The notes under the pieces were generated by a model. That model was not told the origin of the DNA. It saw only the letters and a program-made list of their open reading frames with translations, and did not search any database. Below, piece by piece: positions 26,037 to 36,202 of a stretch of 64,000 nucleotides of DNA. A program made the translations under genes and the position numbers. Positions within the stretch are counted from its first letter, which is position 1, and each line of letters begins with the position of its first letter. The DNA comes from Staphylococcus lloydii (GTDB taxonomy: Bacteria > Bacillota > Bacilli > Staphylococcales > Staphylococcaceae), in NCBI RefSeq assembly GCF_015775975.1, contig NZ_CP064056.1, positions 310,001-374,000 of the forward strand, read 5' to 3'.

Positions 26037-27416
26037 TTAATACTTGTTTTGTTCATGATATTCTTTTGCTTTTTCTCTAGAGTATTTGAGATACATCAGT
26101 GACAAAATAATTAACCATACTGGTGTAAAGTAAACCGCTGTACGTGTATCTGGATTAACCAATAATATACCAAAGATAAAGATAAAGAATATGATAATAA
26201 TAATGGATGTTACACGACCACCTGGCAATTTAAACTTACTATTCTTATGCTCTTCAGGGCGCTTTTTTGTATATCTATAATAGGCAATTGTAATCAATGT
26301 CCAGATGAATATACTTAATACTGTTGAAACGGTAGAAATATAAACAAATACCGTTGTGGCATTAGGGATAACGTAATTGAGTATTACTGAAATTGATAAC
26401 ATACCACATGTGATTAAAATAGCGATAACTGGAATACCTCTACGATTGGTTGCTTGAAATTTAGGTGGTGCCTGTTTTCTATCAGCTAAACCAAACAATG
26501 TACGGCTATTCGCAAAAATACCACTATTACAAGCCGATGCAGCTGCAGTTAAAACGACGAAATTAATAATTCCGGCAGCAAAAGGTATGCTTGCTAGACC
26601 AAACACTTTAACGAAAGGACTATCATCTGGACTTAAATGATTCCATGGTATAACTGAAATAATGACTGCAATCGCCCCAACATAAAATAATAATATTCTA
26701 ATAGGTACGTTGTTAATTGCTTGTGGTATCGTTTTATGTGGATTCTTCGTTTCAGCTGCAGTAATACCGATCATCTCAATACCTAAAAATGAAAAAATAG
26801 CCATTTGGAAAGACATTAAGAAACCAGATATGCCATGAGGGAACATGCCACCATGACTATAAATATTTGTAAAACTTGAAGTACCATATGGTGTTTTATA
26901 CGCCATAATAACTAGGATAATACCAATAACGATTAGCGCTAATATTGTAAGTACTTTAATAATTGAGAACCAAAATTCTAATTCACCAAATAATTTAGCA
27001 CTCGTTAAATTAAATGACATTAATAATAACACACAAGCTAATGCAGTTAACCAGTTTGGAATGTCTGGGAACCAAAAGGATACATATTTAGCAACAGCCG
27101 TAACTTCTGCCATGCCAGAAACAATCCAAGTTAACCAATAAGACCAACCTGTAATAAATCCTGCTAACGGTCCAACAAATTCATTAGTAATATCAGCAAA
27201 TGAATTAAACTTTGTGTCGGATAGCAACATTTCTCCCATCGCACGCATGAATAAAAATAATGCTAAGCCAACAATCATGTACGTGAATAATATTGATGGA
27301 CCAGTGAGGTGAATTGATTCACCTGCACCTAAAAACAATCCGGTACCAATTGCGCCCCCAATCGCAATTAATTGAATATGTCTATTACTGAGTGCTCTTT
27401 GTAATTTATCTTCCAT
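26037..27416 (-). CDS. amino-acid permease (D-alanine/D-serine/glycine type, APC superfamily)
   Basis: 459 residues from ATG 27416; AAGGGGT is six bases upstream, whereas the longer frame has no ribosome site. About twelve helices. The signature IQLIAIGGAIGTGLFLGAG in helix 1 and the block FSFLGIEMIGITAAETKNP are typical of the AAT family. CycA-like transporters are the nearest match by eye, but AnsP- or GabP-like cargo cannot be excluded. It is monocistronic. Confidence 0.85.
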   Translation of the reverse strand: MEDKLQRALSNRHIQLIAIGGAIGTGLFLGAGESIHLTGPSILFTYMIVGLALFLFMRAMGEMLLSDTKFNSFADITNEFVGPLAGFITGWSYWLTWIVSGMAEVTAVAKYVSFWFPDIPNWLTALACVLLLMSFNLTSAKLFGELEFWFSIIKVLTILALIVIGIILVIMAYKTPYGTSSFTNIYSHGGMFPHGISGFLMSFQMAIFSFLGIEMIGITAAETKNPHKTIPQAINNVPIRILLFYVGAIAVIISVIPWNHLSPDDSPFVKVFGLASIPFAAGIINFVVLTAAASACNSGIFANSRTLFGLADRKQAPPKFQATNRRGIPVIAILITCGMLSISVILNYVIPNATTVFVYISTVSTVLSIFIWTLITIAYYRYTKKRPEEHKNSKFKLPGGRVTSIIIIIFFIFIFGILLVNPDTRTAVYFTPVWLIILSLMYLKYSREKAKEYHEQNKY

Positions 27417-27731
27417 ATCTTTACCCCTTAAATTATAAAATGTATGCGCTTTCATAATACTTTGTTTTTTTATATACTGCCACTCTTTTTTTAATAATTC
27501 AAATATCTTTGGGCTGATTAATTTAATGAAAAGGTTATTAACCGTGAGTAATGTGACTTATACGACTAATAAATAAATCGAAAATAAAGTAATTTTTATT
27601 TATCTATAATCTTAAATTTATATGAAAACGAAATATGATTGCTACAATATATTAATTTCACAATTATGTAATACACTTTTCAGTTTTTTCATAAACACAA
27701 GGGGTATCTATAAATAGAAAGGAGGATTATT
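27417..27731. other. divergent intergenic region of permease and catalase
   Basis: 315 AT-rich bases. Apart from the SigB promoter at 27685-27709 and a ribosome site AAAGGAGG before the catalase start, nothing clear is visible. Confidence 0.6.
27685..27709 (+). promoter_or_regulatory. SigB-dependent promoter
   Basis: GTTTTT at 27685-27690 and GGGTAT at 27704-27709 are 13 bases apart, matching the SigB consensus GTTTWW-N12-15-GGGWAW. The catalase start codon is 22 bases downstream. Control by the general stress factor is known for large catalases such as KatE of Bacillus subtilis. Confidence 0.82.
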
Positions 27732-29723
27732 ATGACAAATAAAAAACTCGATCAGTTAAAACAAGATGAAAAGAATAATGACGGTAAAGCCATGACAACA
27801 AATAACGGCGTTAAAGTGAGTGAAGATGAGAATACTTTAACTGTTGGTGAACGCGGACCTAGTTTATTAGAGGACTTTCGTTTTAGAGAAAAAATAATGC
27901 ATTTTGACCATGAGCGTATTCCAGAACGTATCGTGCATGCACGTGGTTTCGGCGCACATGGTGAATTCAAAGTATATGAAGATTTATCACAATATACGTA
28001 TGCAGATTTTTTAACAAATCCAGATAAAACGACACCTGTATTTGTAAGATTCTCAACTGTTCAAGGGTCAAAAGGTTCTCCAGATACAGTAAGAGACGTA
28101 CGTGGTTTTGCCACAAAATTTTATACGGATGAAGGTATATTTGACCTTGTAGGTAACGATATACCAGTATTCTTTATTCAAGACGCAATTAAGTTCCCAG
28201 ACTTAATCCATGCTGTTAAACCAGAACCACACAATGAAGTACCTCAAGGTGGTTCTGCACACGATACATTTTGGGACTTCTTCGCACAAAATCCAGAATC
28301 TACGCACACAACGATGTGGGCGATGAGTGATAGAGGTATTCCGAAAAACTTCAGACAAATTGAAGGATTTGGTATCCACACGTTCCGCTTAGTAAATAGC
28401 GAAGGACAGTCTTATTTCGTTAAATTCCATTGGAAACCATTGCAAGGTTTAGAATCTCTTGTATGGGATGAAGCACAAATCCTACATGGTAAAGATGTAG
28501 ACTTCCATCGTAAAGATTTATATGAATCAATCGAAAAAGGCGATTATCCTGAATGGGAATTAGGTTTACAAATCATTACGCCAGACCAAGAATTTGATTT
28601 TGATTTTGATATTTTAGATCCGACTAAGATTTGGCCAGAAGATCAAGTGCCAGTGCAACGCGTGGGTAAAATGACTTTAAATCAAAATGTAAGCAATGTG
28701 TTCGATGAAACTGAACAAGCTGCGTTCCATCCTGGTCACATTGTACCTGGTATTGATTTCTCTAACGACCCATTATTGCAAGGGCGTTTATTCTCCTATA
28801 CAGATACTCAAATTTCACGCCTTGGTGGACCAAACTTTAATCAAATTCCTATCAATAGACCAGTCAATGAAGTTCACAATAATCAACGTGATGCAATGCA
28901 CCAACAACATGTGCATAAAGGGCAAACGGCATATCACAACAATGCTTTAAATGATAATGAGCCACATACGACATCAAAAGAAGAAGGTGGCTATGAACAT
29001 TATCAAGAAAAAGTAGAAGGTAGAAAGATTAGAAAACGAAGCGAAAGTTTCAAAGATTATTACTCACAACCTAAGTTATATTTAAATAGTTTAACTGAAG
29101 CTGAGTATAAGCATATGGTTGATGGCTTCTCATTCGAAATTGGCATGTGTAAATCTATCATGGTAAAAGAAAATGCAGTTAGCCAATTAAACAAAGTTGA
29201 TAGACAACTAGCTGAAACTGTGGCTGAAAATGTTGGTGTTAAAGTACCTGAGCAAAATGAAGAAGTAGATTCTGATGCTAAAGATAGTAAGTTGACTATG
29301 GAAAAATTTGATATTCCATTAGCTGGACATTCAGTTGCGGTTTTATTAAATGGAGATATTTCAGAAGATACGTTAAAATCTTATGCCAAAACATTCACAC
29401 AACAAAAATTAAACTATGCATTTGTAGGTAAGCAACCTAAAGATATTGATGAAGACTTTGGCGTTACAGAAACTTATGCAACTGCACATCCAACATTATT
29501 TGATAGTCTAATTGTATTATCAGACGGTTCAGACTTAAATCCAGATGCAGAATCATTTGCTGAAATGGCTTATAAACACAACAAACCATTAGTGTTTAAT
29601 GAACAGGCTGCAGAGCAATTAAAAGAAGCAAAATTAAAACTAGATGCGCCAGGTGTCTTTATTTCAGACAATCCTGAAACGATTGTTGAAGCATTTGGCC
29701 GTGCAAGATATTGGGATAGATAA
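27732..29723 (+). CDS. katE: large-subunit (clade 2, KatE/HPII-like) heme catalase
   Basis: 663 residues, about 160 longer than the S. aureus KatA type. The catalytic histidine is in RIVHARGFG (about residue 64), the Asn in DLVGNDIPVFF, and the heme-ligand tyrosine in RLFSYTDTQISRLG. After the catalase core, residues about 530-663 form the flavodoxin/DJ-1-like domain seen only in clade 2 enzymes (HSVAVLLNGDISEDTLKSY, ETIVEAFGRARYWDR). AAAGGAGG precedes ATG 27732. A SigB promoter lies directly upstream. Reaction: dismutation of hydrogen peroxide in the cytosol under general stress. Confidence 0.92.
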   Translation: MTNKKLDQLKQDEKNNDGKAMTTNNGVKVSEDENTLTVGERGPSLLEDFRFREKIMHFDHERIPERIVHARGFGAHGEFKVYEDLSQYTYADFLTNPDKTTPVFVRFSTVQGSKGSPDTVRDVRGFATKFYTDEGIFDLVGNDIPVFFIQDAIKFPDLIHAVKPEPHNEVPQGGSAHDTFWDFFAQNPESTHTTMWAMSDRGIPKNFRQIEGFGIHTFRLVNSEGQSYFVKFHWKPLQGLESLVWDEAQILHGKDVDFHRKDLYESIEKGDYPEWELGLQIITPDQEFDFDFDILDPTKIWPEDQVPVQRVGKMTLNQNVSNVFDETEQAAFHPGHIVPGIDFSNDPLLQGRLFSYTDTQISRLGGPNFNQIPINRPVNEVHNNQRDAMHQQHVHKGQTAYHNNALNDNEPHTTSKEEGGYEHYQEKVEGRKIRKRSESFKDYYSQPKLYLNSLTEAEYKHMVDGFSFEIGMCKSIMVKENAVSQLNKVDRQLAETVAENVGVKVPEQNEEVDSDAKDSKLTMEKFDIPLAGHSVAVLLNGDISEDTLKSYAKTFTQQKLNYAFVGKQPKDIDEDFGVTETYATAHPTLFDSLIVLSDGSDLNPDAESFAEMAYKHNKPLVFNEQAAEQLKEAKLKLDAPGVFISDNPETIVEAFGRARYWDR

Positions 29724-29733
29724 TTTGATTCAT

Positions 29734-29765
29734 TGAGAACTGATTTATTTCAGTTCTCTTTTTGT
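29734..29765 (+). terminator. terminator of the catalase gene
   Basis: GAGAACTGA and TTCAGTTCTC pair around TTTAT, followed by TTTTTG. Confidence 0.85.
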
Positions 29766-29799
29766 TATGAGCGACAATTCAAATATAAGCAGTTGAATA

Positions 29800-29843
29800 T
29801 AAAAAGAGCCTAGCAGATAAGCACAAATCTGCTAGGCTTTGTT
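29800..29843 (-). terminator. terminator of the fad operon
   Basis: GCCTAGCAGAT and ATCTGCTAGGC form a perfect stem; on the minus strand CTTTTT follows. It lies 20 bases past fadA. Confidence 0.88.
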
Positions 29844-29862
29844 GCTATTTAGAAATTAAAGT

Positions 29863-31047
29863 TTAACGTACGTATTCGAAAATGCCTGCTGCACCCATGC
29901 CGACACCGATACACATCGTTACCATACCGTATTTAGTATCTGGACGTTTTTTCATTTCTGCTAGTAAGCGACTAGTTAACATCGCACCAGTAGCACCTAA
30001 TGGGTGACCTAAGGCGATAGCGCCTCCGTTAACGTTTGTTTTATCTTTGTCTAGTCCAGTTTCTCTCATTGATGCAAGCGTTTGTGAAGCAAAGGCTTCA
30101 TTTAATTCTGTTAAGTCAATATCTTCGATAGATAAACCACTTTCTTTCAATACTTCTGGAATAGCGTAAGCAGGGCCGATACCCATAAGTTTTGGATCAA
30201 CACCGACTGCTTTAAACCCAACGAAACGTGCAATAGGTGTCACACCTAATTCTTTAACTTTATCACCAGACATAAGTACAACGAAACCACTACCATCTGT
30301 TAATGGTGCAGAAGTTCCGGCAGTTACTGTGCCGTCCGCTTTAAAGACTGTACGTAATTGTGATAAGTCTTCTATATTAGTATCAGGACGAATCATTTCA
30401 TCTGTTTTAAACTGAACTTTGGATACGACTGGCCCGTTGCTGTTATAATTCACGTCATTAACTTCAATAGGTATAATTTCGTCATCAAATTTATGCGCAT
30501 CTTGTGCTGCTTTTGCACGTTGATGACTTTGAACGGCGTAAGCATCTTGGTCTTCACGTGAAACATTATAAGTTTCTGCGACCATTTCCGCTGTAAAGCC
30601 CATTGGATAAGACACACCACGGTCTTCATCTTGTAAAATTGGATTATTCGTTGGTTCATTCCCGCCCATAGGTACCGCACTCATCAATTCTATGCCGCCA
30701 GCCACTAATATGTCGCCTTGGCCAGCTTTAATTTGGTTTGCTGCAGTAGCTATTGTTTGTAAACCGGATGAACAATAGCGGTTTACTGTTTGGCCAGGTA
30801 CACTATCTGGCATGCCAGCTAATAGGGCAATCGTACGTGCAATGTTTTGACCTTGCAAGCCTTCAGGAAAGGCATTGCCGACAATCACGTCTTCAACCAT
30901 ACTCGGATCAAATTGGCCATCTACGCGTTCAAGTACGCCTTTAAGTACTTGTCCTGCCACTTCATCTGGTCTTTCATGAAACATAGCACCTCCCTTAGCC
31001 TTACTTGCTGCCGAACGACCATAAGCTACGATATATGCATCTCGCAT
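29863..31047 (-). CDS. fadA: acetyl-CoA acyltransferase (3-ketoacyl-CoA thiolase)
   Basis: 394 residues, the length of degradative thiolases. The nucleophilic cysteine is in VNRYCSSGLQ, the His in NGGAIALGHPLGATGA, and the second cysteine in VTMCIGVGMGAAGIFE. It carries out the last step of beta-oxidation, splitting 3-ketoacyl-CoA with CoA. It is the last gene of fadXDEBA, 31 bases after fadB. Confidence 0.95.
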   Translation of the reverse strand: MRDAYIVAYGRSAASKAKGGAMFHERPDEVAGQVLKGVLERVDGQFDPSMVEDVIVGNAFPEGLQGQNIARTIALLAGMPDSVPGQTVNRYCSSGLQTIATAANQIKAGQGDILVAGGIELMSAVPMGGNEPTNNPILQDEDRGVSYPMGFTAEMVAETYNVSREDQDAYAVQSHQRAKAAQDAHKFDDEIIPIEVNDVNYNSNGPVVSKVQFKTDEMIRPDTNIEDLSQLRTVFKADGTVTAGTSAPLTDGSGFVVLMSGDKVKELGVTPIARFVGFKAVGVDPKLMGIGPAYAIPEVLKESGLSIEDIDLTELNEAFASQTLASMRETGLDKDKTNVNGGAIALGHPLGATGAMLTSRLLAEMKKRPDTKYGMVTMCIGVGMGAAGIFEYVR

Positions 31048-31078
31048 TTCACTTCATCCTCTCTTCTCTTACTTATAA

Positions 31079-33334
31079 TTAGTTGCGTAATGGTTTGCCT
31101 GTTTTTAACATATGAGAAATTCTGTCATACGTTTTACTATTTTGTAGTAGTTCAACAAATCCAGCTTTTTCTAAATTTTGTAAGTAGCGTTGGTTCACAT
31201 AGGTATTACGTGGTAAATCACCGCCAGCTAAGATGTCTGCGATTTTAAGCGTGATTTCATAATCGTAATCACTAATAAAGTGACCTAAGCGTTGTGCATC
31301 TAATTGGCCTTGTGCCAATGCTTTAAAGTCTTTACCTAGGGCGATAAAGTTTTCTTTTGGTGCAGGCATGTAATTTGTTTCTGATTCATAACGTGCGCGT
31401 TTGAGCGCGATTTCGATACGTTTTTCTTTATTCATTATGATTGTATCTGTCTCTTTTAAATAACCATATCTGACAGCCTCATGTGCATTAGTTGCTACTT
31501 TGGCTAAGCCAATATTCATCAAAATTTTGCTCATTGTAGCTTGTTTATCATCGTTTTGATGATCTGCACTTAATACTCTTGTAGCTATTTCTGCAAGTCC
31601 ACCACCGCTTGGCAATAAGCCAACGCCAGTTTCGACTAAGCCTATATATGTTTCGCTATATGCTACGACGAAAGGTGAATGCATAACGAGTTCGCAACCG
31701 CCACCTAAAGTTTTACCTTGTGTCGCAGTGACGATAGGCTTAAGCGCATATTTTAAACGACTAAACACATAATGTAGTCTTTCTACTGCTGGTTTAACTT
31801 GTGATTCTACAAGACCATCTTCGTGTGCCTTTTTCATCATAAATAAGTTAGCACCGACGCTAAAGTTATTGCCATCAGCATAAATAACCATGCTTGTGTA
31901 ATCACCATTTTCCAATGTATCTATAGCGTCATTTAAATCTTCGACAAATTCATTTGTGATAACGTTATTTTTACTTTGTAGTTTTAATAATAGTTGATCT
32001 TTATTAGCTACAGATAAATTTGAGTCTTCTTTGTCCCAAACTTCGCTGTCGATAAAGTTAGAAACATCAGTTACGCGTTCAATAGATTCATTTTCAGCAT
32101 AGAATGAACCTTGTTGTTTGTCGACCCAATCAGGTAAATCACCAATTTCGTCTTTAATGCGGTCTTTAACTCGGTCAAAGCCCATTAAGTCCCATAATTG
32201 GAAAGGTCCTTTTTTCCAGTTGAAGCCCCAAACGATAGCACGATCTATGTCTTTAAAATCGGCTGCGGCTTTTGGAACGTTAATTGCCGCGTAATAGAAA
32301 TTATTTCTTAATGTTTCCCATAAAAATTTACCGGCATCGTCTGTAGCGTTGAAAATAACGTCTAGATTGTGTGCTAAATCTTTATTGAATTGGCCTAAGA
32401 TATCAATTGTAGGCTGTTGTGGTTCTACATATTCATTTTTTTCAGGGTCCAATACGAGTCGTTTTTTATTTTCTTTCTTGTAAAAACCTTGTTTTGTTTT
32501 ACGACCTAATGCGCCAGCTTCAAAAAGTTTCTTACTTAATTGAACTTCCTTGAAATAGGGTTGCTCTTCAGGCACGCGTCGCATACCGTCCGTTACTGTT
32601 TGAGCTATATCAAGACCAACTAAATCAGTAAGTCCATAAGTACCCGTATTAGGTCTACCGATAGCACGTCCAGTTAGCGCATCGACTTCTGTAATAGAAA
32701 AACCTTGTTGCTCTGCTCTGTACATCACATCATTCATAGATTGCGTACCGACTCTATTGGCAACAAAGCCTGCAACGTCATTTGCTACGACAGTACCTTT
32801 ACCTAATATGTCTTCGGCAAAAGATTTAACGCTCTCAATAACGGCGTTTTCTGTATGCTCATTAGGAATAATTTCTGCTAATTTCATAATGCGTGGTGGA
32901 TTAAAGAAATGTAATCCTAAAAATCTTTGTCTCGTGTCGTCATTGAACGCTTGCGCGATAGATTCAATAGGGATACCAGAAGTGTTCGTTGCAAAGATTG
33001 CGCCTTCTTTAGCATGTTGTTGCACTTGTTGCCATATTTGGTGTTTAACGTCTACATCTTCTTTGACTGCTTCGATATAAATGTCTGCATCATCATGGGC
33101 TAAATCTTCTTGAAAGTTACCGTAAGTTAAATTCGAAGCATAATCTAAATTAAATAACATCGGTCTTTTTTTATTGGTAATCGTTTCATATGCTTTTTTA
33201 GAAATCTTGTTTGGATCATTGTCATCTATTACGATATCTAACAATTTTACTTTCAAACCAGCATTTACGAATAGGGCAGCGATTTGACTGCCCATTGTGC
33301 CAGCACCTAATACTGTTGCTTTGCGTATAGTCAT
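31079..33334 (-). CDS. fadB: bifunctional 3-hydroxyacyl-CoA dehydrogenase/enoyl-CoA hydratase
   Basis: 751 residues. The dehydrogenase domain comes first (NAD motif VLGAGTMGSQIAALF at 8-22, catalytic region LHFFNPPRIMKL), and a second dehydrogenase repeat precedes a C-terminal crotonase domain (VIYADGNNFSVGANLFMM and TLGGGCELVMHSPFVVAY). This order is that of Bacillus FadN and staphylococcal FadB, reversed from E. coli FadB. It performs the hydration and second oxidation steps of beta-oxidation. Spacing to fadE and fadA is 31-34 bases. Confidence 0.95.
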   Translation of the reverse strand: MTIRKATVLGAGTMGSQIAALFVNAGLKVKLLDIVIDDNDPNKISKKAYETITNKKRPMLFNLDYASNLTYGNFQEDLAHDDADIYIEAVKEDVDVKHQIWQQVQQHAKEGAIFATNTSGIPIESIAQAFNDDTRQRFLGLHFFNPPRIMKLAEIIPNEHTENAVIESVKSFAEDILGKGTVVANDVAGFVANRVGTQSMNDVMYRAEQQGFSITEVDALTGRAIGRPNTGTYGLTDLVGLDIAQTVTDGMRRVPEEQPYFKEVQLSKKLFEAGALGRKTKQGFYKKENKKRLVLDPEKNEYVEPQQPTIDILGQFNKDLAHNLDVIFNATDDAGKFLWETLRNNFYYAAINVPKAAADFKDIDRAIVWGFNWKKGPFQLWDLMGFDRVKDRIKDEIGDLPDWVDKQQGSFYAENESIERVTDVSNFIDSEVWDKEDSNLSVANKDQLLLKLQSKNNVITNEFVEDLNDAIDTLENGDYTSMVIYADGNNFSVGANLFMMKKAHEDGLVESQVKPAVERLHYVFSRLKYALKPIVTATQGKTLGGGCELVMHSPFVVAYSETYIGLVETGVGLLPSGGGLAEIATRVLSADHQNDDKQATMSKILMNIGLAKVATNAHEAVRYGYLKETDTIIMNKEKRIEIALKRARYESETNYMPAPKENFIALGKDFKALAQGQLDAQRLGHFISDYDYEITLKIADILAGGDLPRNTYVNQRYLQNLEKAGFVELLQNSKTYDRISHMLKTGKPLRN

Positions 33335-33368
33335 ATAAATACCTCCAAGTGATTATTAATTAGTCATA

Positions 33369-34574
33369 TTAGATAAATGCAGAGTCGCCAGTAAGAGCTC
33401 TACCGATAACTAAAGCATTCACTTCGTGTGTACCTTCATATGTGTAAATTGCTTCTGCGTCTGAGAAAAATCTTGCGATGTCGTATTCAGCTAAGATGCC
33501 GTTACCGCCTGTGATGCCACGACCCATTGCAGCGGATTCTCTGAAGCGTAATGAGTTCATCATTTTAGCCGTTGAAGTTGCTACTTCATCGTACTCGCCA
33601 TTTGCTTGCATGCGTGCAAGTTGTGCCGACATAGCCATTGCTTGTGATAAGTTACCTTGCATCATGGCTAATTTTTCTTGGATTAATTGGAACTTACTAA
33701 TTTCTTTGCCGAACTGTTTACGCTCTTTAACGTATTTTAAAGTGGCACGTAAAGCTCCAGCCATAGCGCCAGTAGACATATATGCTACACCAGCACGAGT
33801 TGAATAAAGTATTTTAGCCACATCTTTGAAGCTATTAATATTTTGTAGACGTTCTTGTTCTTCAACGACGACATTTGTTAATTTAATATGTGCGTTAGGC
33901 ACAATTTTTAATGCGATCTTATTTTGAAGAATATCAATCTCTACGCCTTCTTGTTCTGGACGAACGATAAAACATTTAGGCTTTTTAGTTTCTGCATCAA
34001 CTGCGAATACTGGTATAACGTCTGATAAATGTGCGCCACCAATCCATTTCTTTTCACCATTTAGAACCCATTTATCTCCATCTTTTGTTGCGACAGTTTC
34101 TAAACCGCCTGCTACGTCAGAGCCGTGGTTTGGCTCAGTTAATGCAAAACAAGTACGTAGTTCATGAGATTGCAATTTTGGAACATAATAAGCAACTTGC
34201 TCTTTACTACCTCCAAATAAGAATGCATTATGGCCTAAGCCTTGGTGTACGCCTAATAAAGTAACGAGTGAGACGTCAAATCTTGCTACTGTATAAGATA
34301 AGAAAAATTGGAACATTTGGCTTGTAGTCTTTGCATCGCCACGTCCTTCAAAGAGTAGGGGATTATTAAAATAATCTAATTTGCCTAATTCTTCGAAGAA
34401 GCCTTCTGGAATTGTGGCATTAGCCCAGTGATCATTAATTGAATCACGATAATTGTTTTCTAACATGTCGTCTAACTGTTTTAAAAATTTAACTTCACCT
34501 TCAGTTAATTCTTTAGCGATATTTAACGTATCTTCTGGATATAATTCTTTTAATATTTCAGTTTTTGTGGACAT
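33369..34574 (-). CDS. fadE: acyl-CoA dehydrogenase
   Basis: 401 residues from ATG 34574 with TGGAGG upstream. Family motifs: CFALTEPNHGSDVAG and WVLNGEKKWIGGA for FAD and substrate binding, RKQFGKEISKFQLIQEKLA, and the catalytic Glu in AIYTYEGTHEVNALVIGRALTG. The sequence leans toward the glutaryl-CoA dehydrogenase branch, as in other staphylococcal FadE proteins. It makes the first double bond in beta-oxidation. It is separated from fadD by about 80 bases that hold a possible internal promoter and a cre site. Confidence 0.93.
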   Translation of the reverse strand: MSTKTEILKELYPEDTLNIAKELTEGEVKFLKQLDDMLENNYRDSINDHWANATIPEGFFEELGKLDYFNNPLLFEGRGDAKTTSQMFQFFLSYTVARFDVSLVTLLGVHQGLGHNAFLFGGSKEQVAYYVPKLQSHELRTCFALTEPNHGSDVAGGLETVATKDGDKWVLNGEKKWIGGAHLSDVIPVFAVDAETKKPKCFIVRPEQEGVEIDILQNKIALKIVPNAHIKLTNVVVEEQERLQNINSFKDVAKILYSTRAGVAYMSTGAMAGALRATLKYVKERKQFGKEISKFQLIQEKLAMMQGNLSQAMAMSAQLARMQANGEYDEVATSTAKMMNSLRFRESAAMGRGITGGNGILAEYDIARFFSDAEAIYTYEGTHEVNALVIGRALTGDSAFI

Positions 34575-34598
34575 ATATAAAACCTCCAATAATTGTTA

Positions 34599-34612
34599 TG
34601 ATAGCGCTTACA
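34599..34612 (-). promoter_or_regulatory. cre-like site between fadD and fadE
   Basis: TGATAGCGCTTACA (read on the plus strand) matches the cre consensus with one mismatch and keeps the central CG. It is 25 bases before the fadE start and downstream of the possible internal promoter at 34636-34664. Confidence 0.65.
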
Positions 34613-34635
34613 TAGACAGGTAAAAATTTTTATAG

Positions 34636-34664
34636 TATTTAAGTAGGTGTTGCATTTATGCCAA
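34636..34664 (-). promoter_or_regulatory. possible internal promoter of fadE-fadB-fadA
   Basis: On the minus strand TTGGCA (34664-34659) and TAAATA (34641-34636) are 17 bases apart, overlapping the end of fadD. Together with the cre site just downstream this could give separate catabolite control of fadEBA. Confidence 0.45.
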
Positions 34665-36179
34665 CTCATCACCTTGATGTAATTGCTCAGCTTTTTCATT
34701 CATACGTTGCTGTAATGCGAGTTTATCTGGTTTGGATGTTGAGTTTAATGGCATATGATTAATACTTAAATACATTCTAGGCACTTTATAGCCACCTAGT
34801 TTTTCACGTGCGAAGGCATCTAATTTCTCTTCAAAATTGTCATCCGCTTCCGTTAAAACTACTGCAGCCGATACGGATTCGCCGTATTTAGGACTTGTAT
34901 AGCCTACGACGACACATTGTGCGACTAATGGATGCTCTGATAATACCGCTTCAACTTCTGATGGTAGTACGTTTTCCCCTCCGGTAATAATCATCTCTTT
35001 CTTACGGTCAACAATATATACATCACCATCTTCATCAATTGTCGCCAGATCACCAGTTAAAAAGAAATTATCATGAAAACTTTTTGCCGTAGCTTCTGGC
35101 TTGTTCCAATAACCTGGCGTAACGTTTTTGCCACGTACGCCTAATTCACCAATTTCACCTGTCGCTACTTCGTTAAAATCATCATCAAAGATACGTACTT
35201 CAGTGAAAATGACAGGATTTCCGATTGATTTAGGCTTAAGTTTTGAATTGCTTACTGTATTTACAGAAACAATAGGCGCCTCAGTTAGACCATAACCATT
35301 AATAAGTGCAATATTCATATTTAATAATTTTGCCTGTACTGCTGGCAGTGGTGGAGAACCACCTTGTATTAAATAACGTACACTTTGGTAGCCTTCAGGA
35401 TTAAAATTATCTGCCACAAGCATTGCATATAACATTGTTGGAATAAGTAACATATAGTCTGGTTTATATTCCATCATGAGATTATTGAGTTCTTCAGCGT
35501 TAAAATAGCGTTGCAACACAAGTGTGCCACCATTGAACAATGCTGGTAATGTTAAATCATTAAAACCAAATACGTGGAACAGTGGTAACGCGACTATTGA
35601 AACGTCTGTCGGATAAGTTGGTAGTGTATGGTTTAAATTTATGCCGTTACTTACAAAAGAATCATGCGAGAACATAACACCTTTTGGAACTCCAGTTGTA
35701 CCACTTGTATATAATAGCGATGCTAAATCGTCCCCCTGTAATTCAACACTTTCAAATACATTATGATGAGAAGGATCTACGATATTATCGTATTCCTGAG
35801 AATTGATATCCATATATAATAGTGACTCATCTATTTTAGTTAGAGATGATAGATGTTTAGTCTCGTAAAAAATTTTTTTAACGCCCGAATCTTCTACGAT
35901 GGTTGAAATTTCTTCTGGATTTAAACGCCAATTTATAGGTAGAAATACGGCGCCTAATTTTATAGAAGCGAATAATAAATCTAAAATCGCAACGTCATTT
36001 GGTCCGAAAATACCTATGACGTCACCGCGCTCTGTGCCTTGTTCACGTAAATGTGATGCCAAGTTTTCTGCACGGATATTTAATTGTTGGTATGTCCACT
36101 CAGTGCCTTTAGCTGGGTCAATAATTGCAGGTTTCTCTTCTTCAAATATAGCTCTTGTCTTAATCCAATCGAAATTCAT
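34656..36179 (-). CDS. fadD: fatty-acyl-CoA synthetase (AMP-forming)
   Basis: 507 residues. The AMP-binding motif LLYTSGTTGVPKG, the gate region INGYGLTEAPIVS, the hinge FLTGDLATIDEDGDVYIVDRKKEMIITGGENV (split here over the A5-A8 motifs) and the C-terminal catalytic lysine region (STSKPDKLALQQRM) are present. It activates fatty acids to acyl-CoA with ATP. It lies 23 bases after fadX. Confidence 0.93.
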   Translation of the reverse strand: MNFDWIKTRAIFEEEKPAIIDPAKGTEWTYQQLNIRAENLASHLREQGTERGDVIGIFGPNDVAILDLLFASIKLGAVFLPINWRLNPEEISTIVEDSGVKKIFYETKHLSSLTKIDESLLYMDINSQEYDNIVDPSHHNVFESVELQGDDLASLLYTSGTTGVPKGVMFSHDSFVSNGINLNHTLPTYPTDVSIVALPLFHVFGFNDLTLPALFNGGTLVLQRYFNAEELNNLMMEYKPDYMLLIPTMLYAMLVADNFNPEGYQSVRYLIQGGSPPLPAVQAKLLNMNIALINGYGLTEAPIVSVNTVSNSKLKPKSIGNPVIFTEVRIFDDDFNEVATGEIGELGVRGKNVTPGYWNKPEATAKSFHDNFFLTGDLATIDEDGDVYIVDRKKEMIITGGENVLPSEVEAVLSEHPLVAQCVVVGYTSPKYGESVSAAVVLTEADDNFEEKLDAFAREKLGGYKVPRMYLSINHMPLNSTSKPDKLALQQRMNEKAEQLHQGDELA

Positions 36180-36202
36180 AGTTTGTACCCCCTTGTAATC
36201 GG

